From: Eubacteriales bacterium
GTDB lineage: Bacteria; Bacillota; Clostridia; Lachnospirales; Lachnospiraceae
Assembly: GCA_030526295.1 (NCBI GenBank)
Contig: JAUNDA010000009.1
Span: 1-43,631, forward strand
Length of the DNA stretch: 43,631 nucleotides
Direction: 5' to 3'
Below are positions 1-9,484 of the stretch, in pieces; the first letter of the stretch is position 1; every line of letters begins with the position of its first letter. The notes under the pieces are model-generated. The model made no database searches. It worked only from the letters and a program-made list of their open reading frames with translations, and was not told the DNA's origin. Position numbers and translations under genes: made by a program.

Positions 1-725
1 AGCTTTCCGTCAAGTACCCTGCTGTTTAAAAGGCCCTGAAAGCTCTTATAGTAAGCGGTATTTACAAAATCGCTTCCCGACGGGTAACCCGAGCCCCTCC
101 AGGTTGGCATGACAAGGATCATCTTATCAGGCTCTCCTGCCTTAATGAGGTTATCAAAACGGCAAAGTCCCGTATATCTGACAACTCCCTCCGGATGGCC
201 GTAAACCTTTTTTATATAGTCGTACTCAGGCTTTGCACCGCATACGAACATGTCAACATGAAGGTTTTTTCTCCAAAGCCACTGCATTTCATCCTTAATG
301 ATTCCATGCTGCAGGAAAACCTCCTTGCCGCCTGGCCTTATGCCATACTTTGCAAGGTGGTAATGAAGAATAAGATCTGGTGCGCAGGGCTGTACATGTG
401 TACTCAAAAGATATTTTGCACTGTAATATGCGAGGTAATGCTCAGGGCTTTTATATGTTATGGTTCTTCCTATCGAAGAAACCCTTTCCCTGTCTATACT
501 GTCATCCGTTATTACATATGCACAGTTTATTTCTGGATGCTCCTCACGAAGGTACCTAAAGAACCAGTAGCCGTTATCCCTTGCGTCATTTCCCCTCTCC
601 ATGATAAGCCATAGGTCCCTATAGGGCTTACAGAAAAGACGTGCAAAAAAGCCAAGCACGGTAAAAAGGATTTTAAGTATCATCTCCTTTAAATAGCAGC
701 ATATTCTATTAAGTTTATGTATCAT
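1..725 (-). CDS. CDP-glycerol glycerophosphotransferase family protein (TagF/TagB-like), partial
   Basis: The gene runs off the left edge, so only about 241 N-terminal residues are present. Translation of the minus strand from the ATG at 725 gives family landmarks in order: WLIMERGNDARDNGYWFFRY near residue 35, YLLSTHV, FLQHGIIKDEM, VCGAKPEYDYIKK, YTGLCRFDNL and ILVMPTWRGSG. These match the catalytic part of TagB/TagF enzymes, which move glycerol phosphate from CDP-glycerol onto a lipid-linked acceptor or growing polymer on the inner membrane face. The start is chosen because an AAAGGA box lies about 9 bases upstream; the later in-frame ATG at MILKIL has its AAGGAG directly abutting it. It is the most downstream gene seen in the exopolysaccharide operon, 70 bases after the GT2 gene. 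Its presence suggests a glycerol-phosphate-substituted or teichoic-acid-like polymer. Family assignment is firm; exact acceptor unknown. Confidence 0.85.
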   Translation of the reverse strand, partial: MIHKLNRICCYLKEMILKILFTVLGFFARLFCKPYRDLWLIMERGNDARDNGYWFFRYLREEHPEINCAYVITDDSIDRERVSSIGRTITYKSPEHYLAYYSAKYLLSTHVQPCAPDLILHYHLAKYGIRPGGKEVFLQHGIIKDEMQWLWRKNLHVDMFVCGAKPEYDYIKKVYGHPEGVVRYTGLCRFDNLIKAGEPDKMILVMPTWRGSGYPSGSDFVNTAYYKSFQGLLNSRVLDGK

Positions 726-795
726 AAACAAAATCCTTTCACAAACTGACACAGGCACCACCTTCCGGCTTTTCCGTTTTTACTGGTGCTGTGGT

Positions 796-1809
796 TTATC
801 TTTTTCTATTAAGCCTTGCAAGCATTACAACAGGTGCGTAAAGCTTCATTTTAAGAAGCATGAGCTTAATCCTGTCATTTCTGCTTCCCATCAGAGACGC
901 CGGGGTCCTTTTGATTGTTTCCAAAACCTCCCTGTCATTAAGACAGTTCCTTAATCTTCTTACACATGAACCCGTGTCCTCAGGTGAAAGACTAAGGTTC
1001 TTTATAAGCATCTGAACGTCACGGACAGTTGCATAATCAACTGAACGAACATGCTCAGGGCTTTCATTAAGTCCCCATTTATTAATGATTTCACGTGCCT
1101 TTTTACTTAATATAAAGGCCTGGTCAAAGCGTTCCGGGTGATACGAATTACTGAGTGAATTCCTTCTTGCGATTGTGACATGGTATAGAGCCTTATCTAT
1201 CACAAGCATGCTTTCAGGCTCATTCTCATAGAAGTCAGCAAAGAACATTCCGTCCTCTCCGAGGCTTAAATCCCTGAACCTTGTTTTATACCCTTCAATA
1301 AGCTCCCTCTTAAAGCATTTGCTTGTCACAAGGTATGAGCAGACGATTTCTGAAAAGTACCTCCTGCAGGGGCTCTCATCATAAAAGCCCGGGAAGGAGG
1401 GAATACTCGTTGTTGAGGCAACTGTGTTGAGGCTTTCATCCAGGTAATCGTTATATGTTCCAAATATTATTAGTCCCGGACTATGCTTATCAATTCCCTC
1501 GCCAAGTACCGTCAACGCACCCTTTTCTATTTTGTCATCGGGATCGACAAAGAGGATGTATTCTCCACTTGCCCTGTCAAGTCCCATGTTTCTTGCACTA
1601 GCTACACCACCGTTAGGCTTATGAACAGGTATGAACCTTTCATCCTTCGCCGCGAACTCGTCAATCATCTGAGGGCTTTTGTCAGTTGAGCCATCATCCA
1701 CGATAAGCACCTCATAATCCGTAAAGGTCTCCTCCTTTATGGACATGAGTGCCCTCATGAGATATTTTTCCATGTTGTAAACAGGTATTATTATTGAAAA
1801 TTTAGGCAT
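796..1809 (-). CDS. Family 2 glycosyltransferase
   Basis: The 337-residue protein has a GT-A fold N-terminus: FSIIIPVYNMEKYL at residues 4-17, the nucleotide-binding VDDGSTD near 37-43, PNGGVASARNMG near 65-76 and the metal-binding segment FVDPDDK near 91-97. It probably adds a sugar to the lipid-linked exopolysaccharide repeat unit at the cytoplasmic face. The basic C-terminal end (ARLNRKR) may lie against the membrane. The ATG at 1809 follows an AGGAGAG box by about 6 bases, and the flippase stop is 16 bases upstream, so the two are surely cotranscribed. Donor and acceptor sugars cannot be read from the sequence. Confidence 0.9.
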   Translation of the reverse strand: MPKFSIIIPVYNMEKYLMRALMSIKEETFTDYEVLIVDDGSTDKSPQMIDEFAAKDERFIPVHKPNGGVASARNMGLDRASGEYILFVDPDDKIEKGALTVLGEGIDKHSPGLIIFGTYNDYLDESLNTVASTTSIPSFPGFYDESPCRRYFSEIVCSYLVTSKCFKRELIEGYKTRFRDLSLGEDGMFFADFYENEPESMLVIDKALYHVTIARRNSLSNSYHPERFDQAFILSKKAREIINKWGLNESPEHVRSVDYATVRDVQMLIKNLSLSPEDTGSCVRRLRNCLNDREVLETIKRTPASLMGSRNDRIKLMLLKMKLYAPVVMLARLNRKR

Positions 1810-1824
1810 GCGTTACTCTCCTGT

Positions 1825-3342
1825 TCACCCTGCTTTAACAAAAATCTTTTTTATTGATGCAAATAGAGCCGCTGCACTCTCCCTGTCAATCATGACATTC
1901 ACCAAAACAAAGAGCGGGCAGATCCAAAGTGCATTAAGTATGGCCTTAAAAGCTACGTAGAAATAGCTTCTTGCCTCACATTTAAAGTTCATAAATAAAA
2001 TCACAACCGCGGCATACAAAAGCGCATTTACAAGGAGCTTCCTGTAAATACTCCATGTCGAAATGCTTCTTACATTTTTGCAGGTATACCTAAAGAGGCA
2101 CGCAAGCCTGTAAACCATTGCGACAATCGTTCCCGTAAGACATCCTGCGATACCAAGCCACGGAGCCGTGAGAAGTGTAACTGCAAGGTTAATGACCATT
2201 CCCCATACTGCATACTTTTTTGTATCTGAGAAGATTCCCGATACACCGACAAGCTGGTTAAGCGGTGTCTCAATTGCCTCTATGAGGTTGGTTATTGAAA
2301 ACATCACAAGAAGAAACGTGCTGTCATAAATTGCCGCATCAGAAACTCCCGCCGTATAGAGCTTTATTACCGGATAAAGGAATGCTGTCACAAGCGTAAA
2401 TACCATAAACAAAAGCGCATAGTAAACAGTCTCGTAGAGCGAGAAATACCTGTTGAATTCATCCCTGTCACTCTGGAAGGAATGACCGAGCTTAAACGTA
2501 AAGCTCTTTGTAAATGCCGCTATTATCTTCTGGATGTATTTGAAGAAAAGACTGAATACGGCATACACGCTTACGTAGTTCATTCCGTTTATTACGGATA
2601 TGATAATCGCATCGGTATTTCCGAATACGCAGCTGCTTATCTGGTGCACAAGGACGGAATCCTTCTGTGAAAGAGCCTCCTTGTCAGGCTTCGCCTTCCA
2701 GTCAATCCATGGGTATTTCTTCTTAACATAGAAGATAACAATAATTATCTGGATTATCGACGGCAGGCAGTAGGTTGCCTGGATAAGTATGAGATTTGAT
2801 GAGAAAATGAGGAAAATAAGCCTCAGGATGTTTGAGAACACAAAGGTAATCATTGTAAGCGTTGTAAGTATGTACTGCTTACCCATTACCTCTAAAAATA
2901 CCGTATATTTTCCACGCAGTAAAAACAGTATGATGCCCGGTATGCCATAAAGCATGATGAGCATGAATACCGTGAAATATGGAAGCGTTGTTTTAATGAT
3001 AATCGGATATACCGTTGCAAAGGCTATCGTTATAAGCGTATAGAAAACGCCTGACCTTAGGTAGAAGTTTCTTGTCGCAACAAGAATCTCACTCATTGAT
3101 TTCTGGTCATTTCTTGACGCGGGTCCATAGAGTGCATACTGTGATGCAAGACCTATGCCAACCTCTAAAAGTCCGAGATATCCAAAGATGTTTTTAATTG
3201 TGCTGTCGAGGCCGTTAACCTCGGAGCCGAAGTTAACAAGGTAAAGTCTTGGCAATATAAGGCCAAAAAGCAATACGACCAGTTCATAAAGAACATTGGT
3301 CGCAATATTCATTAATACTTTTTTATCCTTTAAATTTGCCAT
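1825..3342 (-). CDS. Wzx-type oligosaccharide flippase (MOP superfamily)
   Basis: The protein of 505 residues is almost entirely hydrophobic helices, roughly 12-14 spans, in the layout of polysaccharide biosynthesis proteins that flip undecaprenyl-linked repeat units across the membrane. Recognisable family segments include LYLVNFGSEVNGLDSTIKN near the first loop, GLLEVGIGLASQYALYGP, and the conserved QLVGVSGIFSDTKKYA near two thirds. A longer frame reaches 3468, but the start at 3342 is preferred: a GGGAGAAG box sits 8 bases before this ATG, and the extra 42 residues are Lys/Arg/Cys-rich and unlike the family. It sits in the operon between a GT4 and a GT2 gene, as expected for a Wzx/Wzy pathway; the Wzy-like protein is at 14685-16076. 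Confidence 0.9.
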   Translation of the reverse strand: MANLKDKKVLMNIATNVLYELVVLLFGLILPRLYLVNFGSEVNGLDSTIKNIFGYLGLLEVGIGLASQYALYGPASRNDQKSMSEILVATRNFYLRSGVFYTLITIAFATVYPIIIKTTLPYFTVFMLIMLYGIPGIILFLLRGKYTVFLEVMGKQYILTTLTMITFVFSNILRLIFLIFSSNLILIQATYCLPSIIQIIIVIFYVKKKYPWIDWKAKPDKEALSQKDSVLVHQISSCVFGNTDAIIISVINGMNYVSVYAVFSLFFKYIQKIIAAFTKSFTFKLGHSFQSDRDEFNRYFSLYETVYYALLFMVFTLVTAFLYPVIKLYTAGVSDAAIYDSTFLLVMFSITNLIEAIETPLNQLVGVSGIFSDTKKYAVWGMVINLAVTLLTAPWLGIAGCLTGTIVAMVYRLACLFRYTCKNVRSISTWSIYRKLLVNALLYAAVVILFMNFKCEARSYFYVAFKAILNALWICPLFVLVNVMIDRESAAALFASIKKIFVKAG

Positions 3343-3448
3343 TAAACTTACTTCTCCCTGACTTAACACTTCCCCACACTCCTGGTTTCCAGGGTTACAG
3401 GTTTTCCGTTTTCCCCGGCTTACCCGGCTTTTTCCTGCATTAAGCCTC

Positions 3449-4558
3449 TTACTCTCCTGCCATCTCAAGATAGATGGCCTCGATTTTTTTTGCCTCGATA
3501 TTTATGTCATAGCCTGCATCGGCTATTATCTTAACTCCGTTTGACCTGTCGTTTTCCCTGTGGGCTGCCTTAAAAAGAACATCTGCCCATGTATCGTCTG
3601 TTTCGCTAAGCTCCACCCTTACAGAGTCACTACTCAAAACGATTTCATCCGTAATGCTCTTTGAGAATACGCATGGAAGTCCAGCCGCCTGCGCCTCGAT
3701 TCCAACTACCGGAAGACCCTCAAAAAGTGAAGGCATTACAAAAACATCCATTGCCTGGTACCATTCATTCACATTGCTCTGAAGCCCTGCAAATATGATG
3801 TTACCATCAATTCCCTTTTCCCCTGCCTTTTCCTTAATTTCATCCTCAAGGTTTCCCTCACCGATAAATACAAGCTTCGCCGTATTATCAAGCTTAAGGT
3901 ATGCCTCAAATATGTCGAGCATCCTCACATGGTTTTTCTGTGTATTGAACCTACCAACCATTCCGATGAGTGTTTCATCACCGATGCCATATGCTTCCCT
4001 GATTTTAGTTCTGTATTCTGGATTATATTTAAACTTAGAGGGCTCAATTGCGTTATGCATTATCATGCCCTTTTCATTCCATGCCTTCCTTCCAAAGAAG
4101 TATATGCCGGCATCGCGTCCACAGCCCCAGAGGTGGTTTGCACTAAAGCGCAGAAACTGCTTGCAGAAAACCTTAAGGGCCCACTTGTAATCCATTACAA
4201 TCTTTGTGTTGTGTGCATGCGCTATACGGTTCTTGATTCCGTACTTCTTTGCCCCGTTAAGTGAATAAAGAGCCATGCCCTCGTTATGGGCATGAAGGAT
4301 TTTTATTTCGGGATTATCCTTAAAGAGCCTCTGCATGAAGGCTATATAGCGGGGATAAAAAAGAGGATTAAGGGAAGGGCTTCTGAAAATTCTTCCACCG
4401 AGTTCCTTAATCTCCTCATCATAATCACCGTCTTCGTTACGGCTTGTCAGAAAATCGAACTGAACCTTAGTCCTGTCCATATGCCTGTAATAATTCATGA
4501 GCATCGTTTCAATTCCAGCCCTGTTCATTACACTTACCGAATGCAAAATTCTGACCAT
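3449..4558 (-). CDS. Family 4 glycosyltransferase
   Basis: The 369-residue protein has a GT-B layout. The N-terminal acceptor domain begins VRILHSVSVMNRAGIETMLM, with an HAHNEGM segment near residue 90. The C-terminal donor domain has IGMVGRFNTQKNH, then VFIGEGNLEDEIKEKA and the EX7E-type loop EGLPVVGIEAQAAGLP. It probably transfers a nucleotide-activated sugar to the growing repeat unit. A TTG at 4597 would add 13 residues, but that start has no ribosome binding site, whereas an AGGAGAAG box lies 11 bases upstream of the ATG at 4558. About 106 bases separate it from the flippase start, one of the larger gaps in the operon, with no terminator that I can see. Confidence 0.88.
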   Translation of the reverse strand: MVRILHSVSVMNRAGIETMLMNYYRHMDRTKVQFDFLTSRNEDGDYDEEIKELGGRIFRSPSLNPLFYPRYIAFMQRLFKDNPEIKILHAHNEGMALYSLNGAKKYGIKNRIAHAHNTKIVMDYKWALKVFCKQFLRFSANHLWGCGRDAGIYFFGRKAWNEKGMIMHNAIEPSKFKYNPEYRTKIREAYGIGDETLIGMVGRFNTQKNHVRMLDIFEAYLKLDNTAKLVFIGEGNLEDEIKEKAGEKGIDGNIIFAGLQSNVNEWYQAMDVFVMPSLFEGLPVVGIEAQAAGLPCVFSKSITDEIVLSSDSVRVELSETDDTWADVLFKAAHRENDRSNGVKIIADAGYDINIEAKKIEAIYLEMAGE

Positions 4559-4677
4559 ATTTTCCGTAGCTTCTCCTGTAATTTTCTTTATTTTCAATAT
4601 CGAGGCAATTTGCTTTTAAAACATACTCGCGGTTGCCTGGCTTCTCTACCTTTTCACCGGGCAACAACACGTCATTA

Positions 4678-5871
4678 TTATCTTAAAAATCTTGAAAGCT
4701 CACCCTGCAGCTTCCATAGTGCGAACTTGCCTGTCTTAAGGGCATAGGCTCCCTTTCCTGCAAAGAACGGGATTTCCTTTATAAGTTCATCGTCCGCATT
4801 CTTTTCATAAAGCTCACGGCAGAGCGTGAATACTGCCCTCTTCTTTTCCTCGTCAAGTCCCCTTACATTCACATAGCAGTAGTTTGAAAGCTGTGACGCG
4901 AGGCAATACATGAATTCCTTATCCCTTGGCAGCTTCCATACATTGTCATTTGCATCAATCATCTCCTCCACTATCCAGTAGCTTTGGAATGCCCTTGATG
5001 TATTCTGTGATGTGGCCGTAATTCCTGTTGTGGTCTTTCTCCAGCAGTAAATAACGTCACTTATTGAGGTTATAACAGAAGCTTTTCTAAAAATCGCAAA
5101 TTGTACTATCGTATCCTCAAAAGCCTTATAGTTTTCAGGGAATCTTACATTGGAAAAGAGCTCCCTCTTAAATACCTTGCCCCATGGCATACCGGGAAGG
5201 TCAAAGCACGACTGTCGGTCCTTTCCTGTATATGTGACATCACGGTAAACCTGTGTGCCTCCAAGGCTTCCGTCCTCATAAAGGTATCTCCAGCTTCCCT
5301 GTACAACATCGGCATCCTTTTTATATGCCTCGTTTAAAAGCTTCTCTACGCAGTCTTCGGTAAGTGTGTCATCTGCATCGACAAACATCACATATTTTCC
5401 CGTTGCATAAAGAAGTCCCTTGTTTCTTGACCTTGCGGCGCAGTGACCGTCCTTAAAATCAATTACCCTGATTCTGTCCCCATACCCTTTGAGGATTTCG
5501 AGGGTATCATCCGTGGAATCGTCGTTAACCGCAATAACCTCAAGCCTGTAGGCTGTTTTCTGGTTAAGGATGCTATCGATACACTGCGCAATATACTTTC
5601 CTGCGTTATAAGCGGGCACGATGACAGAAAGATCGATATCCTTATTCCCAGGCTGTAATGGAGCGAATACCCCTGAGGCTTCGGGCTTTTTACATAAGCC
5701 CTCAACCAATTCCCTTGCTCCCTCGGCAGGCTTCATCCTTCCGGCAAAAAGTGCCGTAAGTGTAAGTGCCGTATCCATGCAAAAGCGTATACCGTAAGAT
5801 GCAACAAGGGAAAGTCCCCTGCTGCCTGTCTTTTCACTCAGGTATCTGAATATTCGCTCATTCATAATCAT
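4678..5871 (-). CDS. Family 2 glycosyltransferase with N-terminal extension
   Basis: The GT-A domain starts late, at about residue 80 (IDLSVIVPAYNAGKYI), preceded by some 75 residues containing a hydrophobic stretch (SLVASYGIRFC, ALTLTALFAG) that could associate with the membrane. Catalytic landmarks are VNDDSTDD, the ARSRNKG segment and the metal site FVDADDTL. The start overlaps the stop of the Wzz/GGDEF gene in an ATGA arrangement, so translation is likely coupled. Its place right after the chain-length genes suggests it works on the same polymer. The sugar transferred is not predictable. Confidence 0.88.
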   Translation of the reverse strand: MIMNERIFRYLSEKTGSRGLSLVASYGIRFCMDTALTLTALFAGRMKPAEGARELVEGLCKKPEASGVFAPLQPGNKDIDLSVIVPAYNAGKYIAQCIDSILNQKTAYRLEVIAVNDDSTDDTLEILKGYGDRIRVIDFKDGHCAARSRNKGLLYATGKYVMFVDADDTLTEDCVEKLLNEAYKKDADVVQGSWRYLYEDGSLGGTQVYRDVTYTGKDRQSCFDLPGMPWGKVFKRELFSNVRFPENYKAFEDTIVQFAIFRKASVITSISDVIYCWRKTTTGITATSQNTSRAFQSYWIVEEMIDANDNVWKLPRDKEFMYCLASQLSNYCYVNVRGLDEEKKRAVFTLCRELYEKNADDELIKEIPFFAGKGAYALKTGKFALWKLQGELSRFLR

Positions 5872-8171
5872 TTTTTCTCTTCGTCAGCTGCTTCTTTTTT
5901 GTCTTCCTCTGCTGTCATTGCAGCAGCTTCTTCGTCGGGCTCGTTTCCTGGTGTGCCACCTTCCTCTTCGGGAGCTGCTTCCGGCTCCGAATCCGGATTC
6001 TCCCCTGCCGGCAAAGCTGCGTTCTCTGTCTCAGAAGGCTCTGTAGTCGGTGTCTCTATACCTGGTATCTCTTTGTCAGAAGAATCTACATTTGCGGGTT
6101 CTTCCTTCTCGTCCTCAGTCTCCTGCGGTATCTCCTTTGGAGCCTCGGCTTCCTGTTCGTTCTCATTCGGAGTCTCTGCTTCCTGATTTTCCCTCTTCGG
6201 AACACCTGCTTCCATTATGAATACAGTAGAAGTCCCTACAGGTGCTTTCTCCTGAGTATCAGTAGAAACGACTCCGTCGTTTGCCTGTACATTTGAATTA
6301 TTCTCACCCTCATTAACAGGTGCCTTTGACTCTTCCACCGGAGTAGCTACAGCCTCAGCCTGCTTTTCCTCAGTCGCGTCATTTCTTCTTGCATTCCTAA
6401 GGCCAACGATTGCCTTTCTCAGAAGGTCTCTTACCCTGTATTCCTTATCCGATGATGTATTTGCAATAGAACTCTTGTAGACTATCGGATGCTTAAGTCC
6501 CGATGCGTTGTACTCGATTATCTGTCCGTCAATAACCTCGACTATTGCGGCTGCCTTATCATTCCTGCAGTTTTCAATGAAGGCAAGGAAAAGACCCGAT
6601 CCGTTATATCCGACAAAGCCATCCTCCTCGATAAGCTTAATGATTGCTGAGAAATCTCCTATAAGTGTATCACCGCTCTGGTAGCCGTACTTTCTCGAGG
6701 TCTCGTTGAGGTTTTCAAGCGAGAAGGCTATGATGCTGTAATCCTCTGGCAACAGCTTCTTTGCGAGTACATCGATGTATTCGTTGATTCTCTCACGGTT
6801 AGGAAGCTTTGTCTTCTTGTCAATTGATACAAGGTAATAAATGAAGTCGCCAAGTCTTCCGAGAACGATTGCCGCACCGATGCCTACAAGCATGAAAAGT
6901 GCGAATGCCAGTAATACATAAAGCTTTGCATTGATTGACTGGTATACGTGAACGGTACCGAGCATCTTGAGATACTTGCTTCCAAGTGTCGAGTTAAGCT
7001 CGATGCTCATGTCGTTTACTATCTCATAAAGCCCGAGGAGCTCGTTCTCGTAATCGGTAATCATCTTCTCGACTTTTGCATGCTCAGCAGGTGAACCGCT
7101 TGAACCGCTTCCGATTTCACCAAAGGCCTTCTGGACCTCCTGTGTGAATGCACGGTCAATCTGGTCATCTGAGATTGCCTTTTCGATTTCAACGAGCTTA
7201 AGAATAAGGTCATCGTATGTTGAAAGCTTTGCGCTTCCGTCGTATTCCTCAATAAGGCTTAATACGCCCCTTGTATAATCATCTGCTCCCTCGATTGTTC
7301 CACCTACAATGTCCCTGTTTCTTTCAACAAAATCATTGATGAGTGTCTCGATGAGCTCCTTTTTCTTTTTGTTGTTTTCCTCATCATTAAGTGAATTGGA
7401 AATCTCGTTCTGGAGGAACTCCCTCAGAATGTTTCCGTCCTTAATCTGCGGTCCTGAAAGAACAGTGCAGTAAAGCTCCGGAATGTAGAAGTTTCTAAGC
7501 TCAATGTATTTGTCATAGACATCCGCAAAGCAATATCCGTACTTTGAAGACCTGAACGACGGATAATCATCCTTCTTTGAGCTGAGATAATCTATCATTG
7601 TATCCGTATCATCCGAAAGGATGTCGATACTTTGGTAATACTCATAGCCGTTTGCGATAAGGTTTGTTGACGGTGTAAGTGAAAGAGCCCTTTCAACATA
7701 CTTTTCAGTATAGTATGAGCAGTAGCTCTGCATGATTGCCTCAAGAACCCTTCTTGCATACATTGGTCCGTATGACTCGTCAACCACGAGGCTTACAACA
7801 TATGTATCCGGGAAGTATGTACTCTCCTCACCCTTGTCAAGAAGTGCATTTGTGATTGTCATCTGGTCCTCGGGAATAACCGCCGTTACAGAACACTTTG
7901 ACCTAATGATGTTAAGGGGTCCCTTTGAATCAAGAAGCGTCATTGCATTTGAAATTACGGGGGTTGAATAAATCTCGTTCGGGTCAAGCTTTGATCCGTC
8001 GGGAGCCATTCCCTCCTCAATTTCACGGTTTGTGTATTTGATTGACACATTTGCAGTGTACTGCTGGTTTTCCCTTACATAAAGGAATACTGCTGCCACA
8101 CCAAGAAGAACGAATACCGCAATCAGAAGACCGAAGGTTCTGAGATATCTGAAAACATCAAATTTCTTCAT
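5868..8171 (-). CDS. Wzz-like chain-length protein fused to a degenerate GGDEF domain and acidic tail
   Basis: The 767-residue protein has a membrane span at about 13-31, a large extracytoplasmic region (32-415) and a second span at about 416-438, the topology of Wzz/CpsC polysaccharide co-polymerases. From about 450 a GGDEF-like fold follows: DKKTKLPNRERINEYI at 451-466 matches the family opening D-x-L-T-G-L-P-N-R, and KYGYQSGDTLI at 494-504 matches the conserved YGHxxGD helix. The signature is GYNGSGL at 521-527 where active enzymes have RYGGDEF, and the metal-binding DxD before it reads SLE. It is therefore probably not a cyclase. Residues 598-767 form a Glu/Pro/Ala-rich acidic low-complexity tail. 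The ATG follows AAGGAG by 10 bases, and the start overlaps the other Wzz-like gene by 14 bases. The two share YTA..S..Y....G..P.G near their N-termini, so they are paralogues. Co-polymerase topology is clear; a signalling role is inferred. Confidence 0.8.
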   Translation of the reverse strand: MKKFDVFRYLRTFGLLIAVFVLLGVAAVFLYVRENQQYTANVSIKYTNREIEEGMAPDGSKLDPNEIYSTPVISNAMTLLDSKGPLNIIRSKCSVTAVIPEDQMTITNALLDKGEESTYFPDTYVVSLVVDESYGPMYARRVLEAIMQSYCSYYTEKYVERALSLTPSTNLIANGYEYYQSIDILSDDTDTMIDYLSSKKDDYPSFRSSKYGYCFADVYDKYIELRNFYIPELYCTVLSGPQIKDGNILREFLQNEISNSLNDEENNKKKKELIETLINDFVERNRDIVGGTIEGADDYTRGVLSLIEEYDGSAKLSTYDDLILKLVEIEKAISDDQIDRAFTQEVQKAFGEIGSGSSGSPAEHAKVEKMITDYENELLGLYEIVNDMSIELNSTLGSKYLKMLGTVHVYQSINAKLYVLLAFALFMLVGIGAAIVLGRLGDFIYYLVSIDKKTKLPNRERINEYIDVLAKKLLPEDYSIIAFSLENLNETSRKYGYQSGDTLIGDFSAIIKLIEEDGFVGYNGSGLFLAFIENCRNDKAAAIVEVIDGQIIEYNASGLKHPIVYKSSIANTSSDKEYRVRDLLRKAIVGLRNARRNDATEEKQAEAVATPVEESKAPVNEGENNSNVQANDGVVSTDTQEKAPVGTSTVFIMEAGVPKRENQEAETPNENEQEAEAPKEIPQETEDEKEEPANVDSSDKEIPGIETPTTEPSETENAALPAGENPDSEPEAAPEEEGGTPGNEPDEEAAAMTAEEDKKEAADEEKK

Positions 8172-9456
8172 TTTCCACTGTCTCCTTTCTGCCAGGTAAT
8201 ATCATCATAAGGATGAACCAGAGCGCTGCAAATCCGAACATCCAGAGAGCAACATTCAAAATGTCAATCTTCTCAAGGAAGGACTTGTAATTGAAAATGA
8301 AATCGAGGTAATTCTTTGTCTTATACTCGATGTATGCCTTATCAAGAATTGAGAATCTTGCACAGAGGCTGTTTACGGATGCCTCGAGTGTTGCTATCAT
8401 CTCCTGCGCCCTCTCAAGATCCTCCTGGGTGCTTCTCATTATCTGTACCCTGTCAATGACATACTGGGTATTGATGATTTCCTTATTGTATGAGGCAACC
8501 TCATCTGCCTCATAATCGGCGCTCTTTGCCATAAAGTCCATGCCGGTTCTTGTTCTCGACATGTAGAAATCATTTGTCCAGTCCTTTGTCGGGATCATAA
8601 CCACTGAAGACATTGCAGCCTCATATTTTGCGATTCCGCCAAGGTCAGCGTTATATCTTCCAAGGTGTCTGTCCCTTGCGATTGTTTCAATCTTATTCTT
8701 ATACTGAAGAGTCTGCCTGAATATTCTCCTGTTCTTGGCAACACCCTCCTCGATTATGAAGGCCCTTGTGTTCGGGATGTCATAATTTTCGAGGTTTGCA
8801 AGCTCCTTCTCAATCTCCTTAAAGCTGTAGCCTGTTTCAGGATCAACAAAGGTCTTGTTTTCCTTTAACCTTGAATTAAGATATCTCTTTATCTGGTTAA
8901 CAACAGTCTCTATCTCATTGATTCTGATATATGGCTCCTTGTCCTTATCCTCTGAGATGCAGGACTTAAGAAGCGACCTGTTGTCGCCATATTTGTTCAT
9001 GTAGTAATCACGGTAGGCAAAGCATATGTTCTTAAGGATGTAAATGCTGTCAACCGTACCGAGCTTTGTGAAGTCTGGTTCAAAATAAATTGTATATGTT
9101 GTACTGAAATACTCGTCGTCACCTGCTGCATTTCCTGTATCCACGGGGCTTACGCTTAAGTATTCAGCCAGCTCGTCAGCCGTTATCTGTCCCTGAAGAC
9201 CTGAAAGCCTTATGGCATCCTCAAGTACTTCATTTGACATTATTTCATAGGAATTGAATCTTGTTCCGTTAGGGTTAAGTCCCTGTGCAGCCTCTGAATA
9301 ATTAAGTGAAAGGGTTGCCGTATAATGTGAGCTGTTGATGAGGTAATTGTACATCATTAATACGGCCGCAAGTGCAAGGAATACACATGTGACACGGAAT
9401 TTGTTGTTCAAAAAGAAGCGTATGGCTTTTTTTGCATTGTCAACAATTGTTTTCAT
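8158..9456 (-). CDS. Wzz/CpsC-like chain-length determinant
   Basis: The 432-residue protein has an N-terminal span at about 20-40 (VTCVFLALAAVLMMYNYLI), a long extracytoplasmic part with helical segments (NEIETVVNQIKRYLNSRL; TQEDLERAQEMIATLEASV), and a second span at about 400-420 followed by a short charged end. This is the topology of polysaccharide co-polymerases that set chain length with a Wzy polymerase. No ATP-binding kinase domain is attached or encoded nearby. The ATG has AAAGGA 8 bases upstream. The 3' end overlaps the next gene by 14 bases. Its N-terminal extracytoplasmic segment resembles that of its neighbour, pointing to duplication and divergence. Confidence 0.8.
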   Translation of the reverse strand: MKTIVDNAKKAIRFFLNNKFRVTCVFLALAAVLMMYNYLINSSHYTATLSLNYSEAAQGLNPNGTRFNSYEIMSNEVLEDAIRLSGLQGQITADELAEYLSVSPVDTGNAAGDDEYFSTTYTIYFEPDFTKLGTVDSIYILKNICFAYRDYYMNKYGDNRSLLKSCISEDKDKEPYIRINEIETVVNQIKRYLNSRLKENKTFVDPETGYSFKEIEKELANLENYDIPNTRAFIIEEGVAKNRRIFRQTLQYKNKIETIARDRHLGRYNADLGGIAKYEAAMSSVVMIPTKDWTNDFYMSRTRTGMDFMAKSADYEADEVASYNKEIINTQYVIDRVQIMRSTQEDLERAQEMIATLEASVNSLCARFSILDKAYIEYKTKNYLDFIFNYKSFLEKIDILNVALWMFGFAALWFILMMILPGRKETVENEEI

Positions 9457-9484
9457 AAAAGAATCCTTTCAGTATCAGAAAAGG

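Noticed and set aside
195..614. 139-residue plus-strand frame
   Set aside because: It lies wholly antisense to the CDP-glycerol transferase, whose family motifs are clear, and has no ribosome binding site or recognisable family.
5899..6186. 95-residue Ser/Gly-rich plus-strand frame
   Set aside because: It is the complement of the acidic Glu/Pro tail of the Wzz/GGDEF gene; its low complexity is a shadow of that tail.
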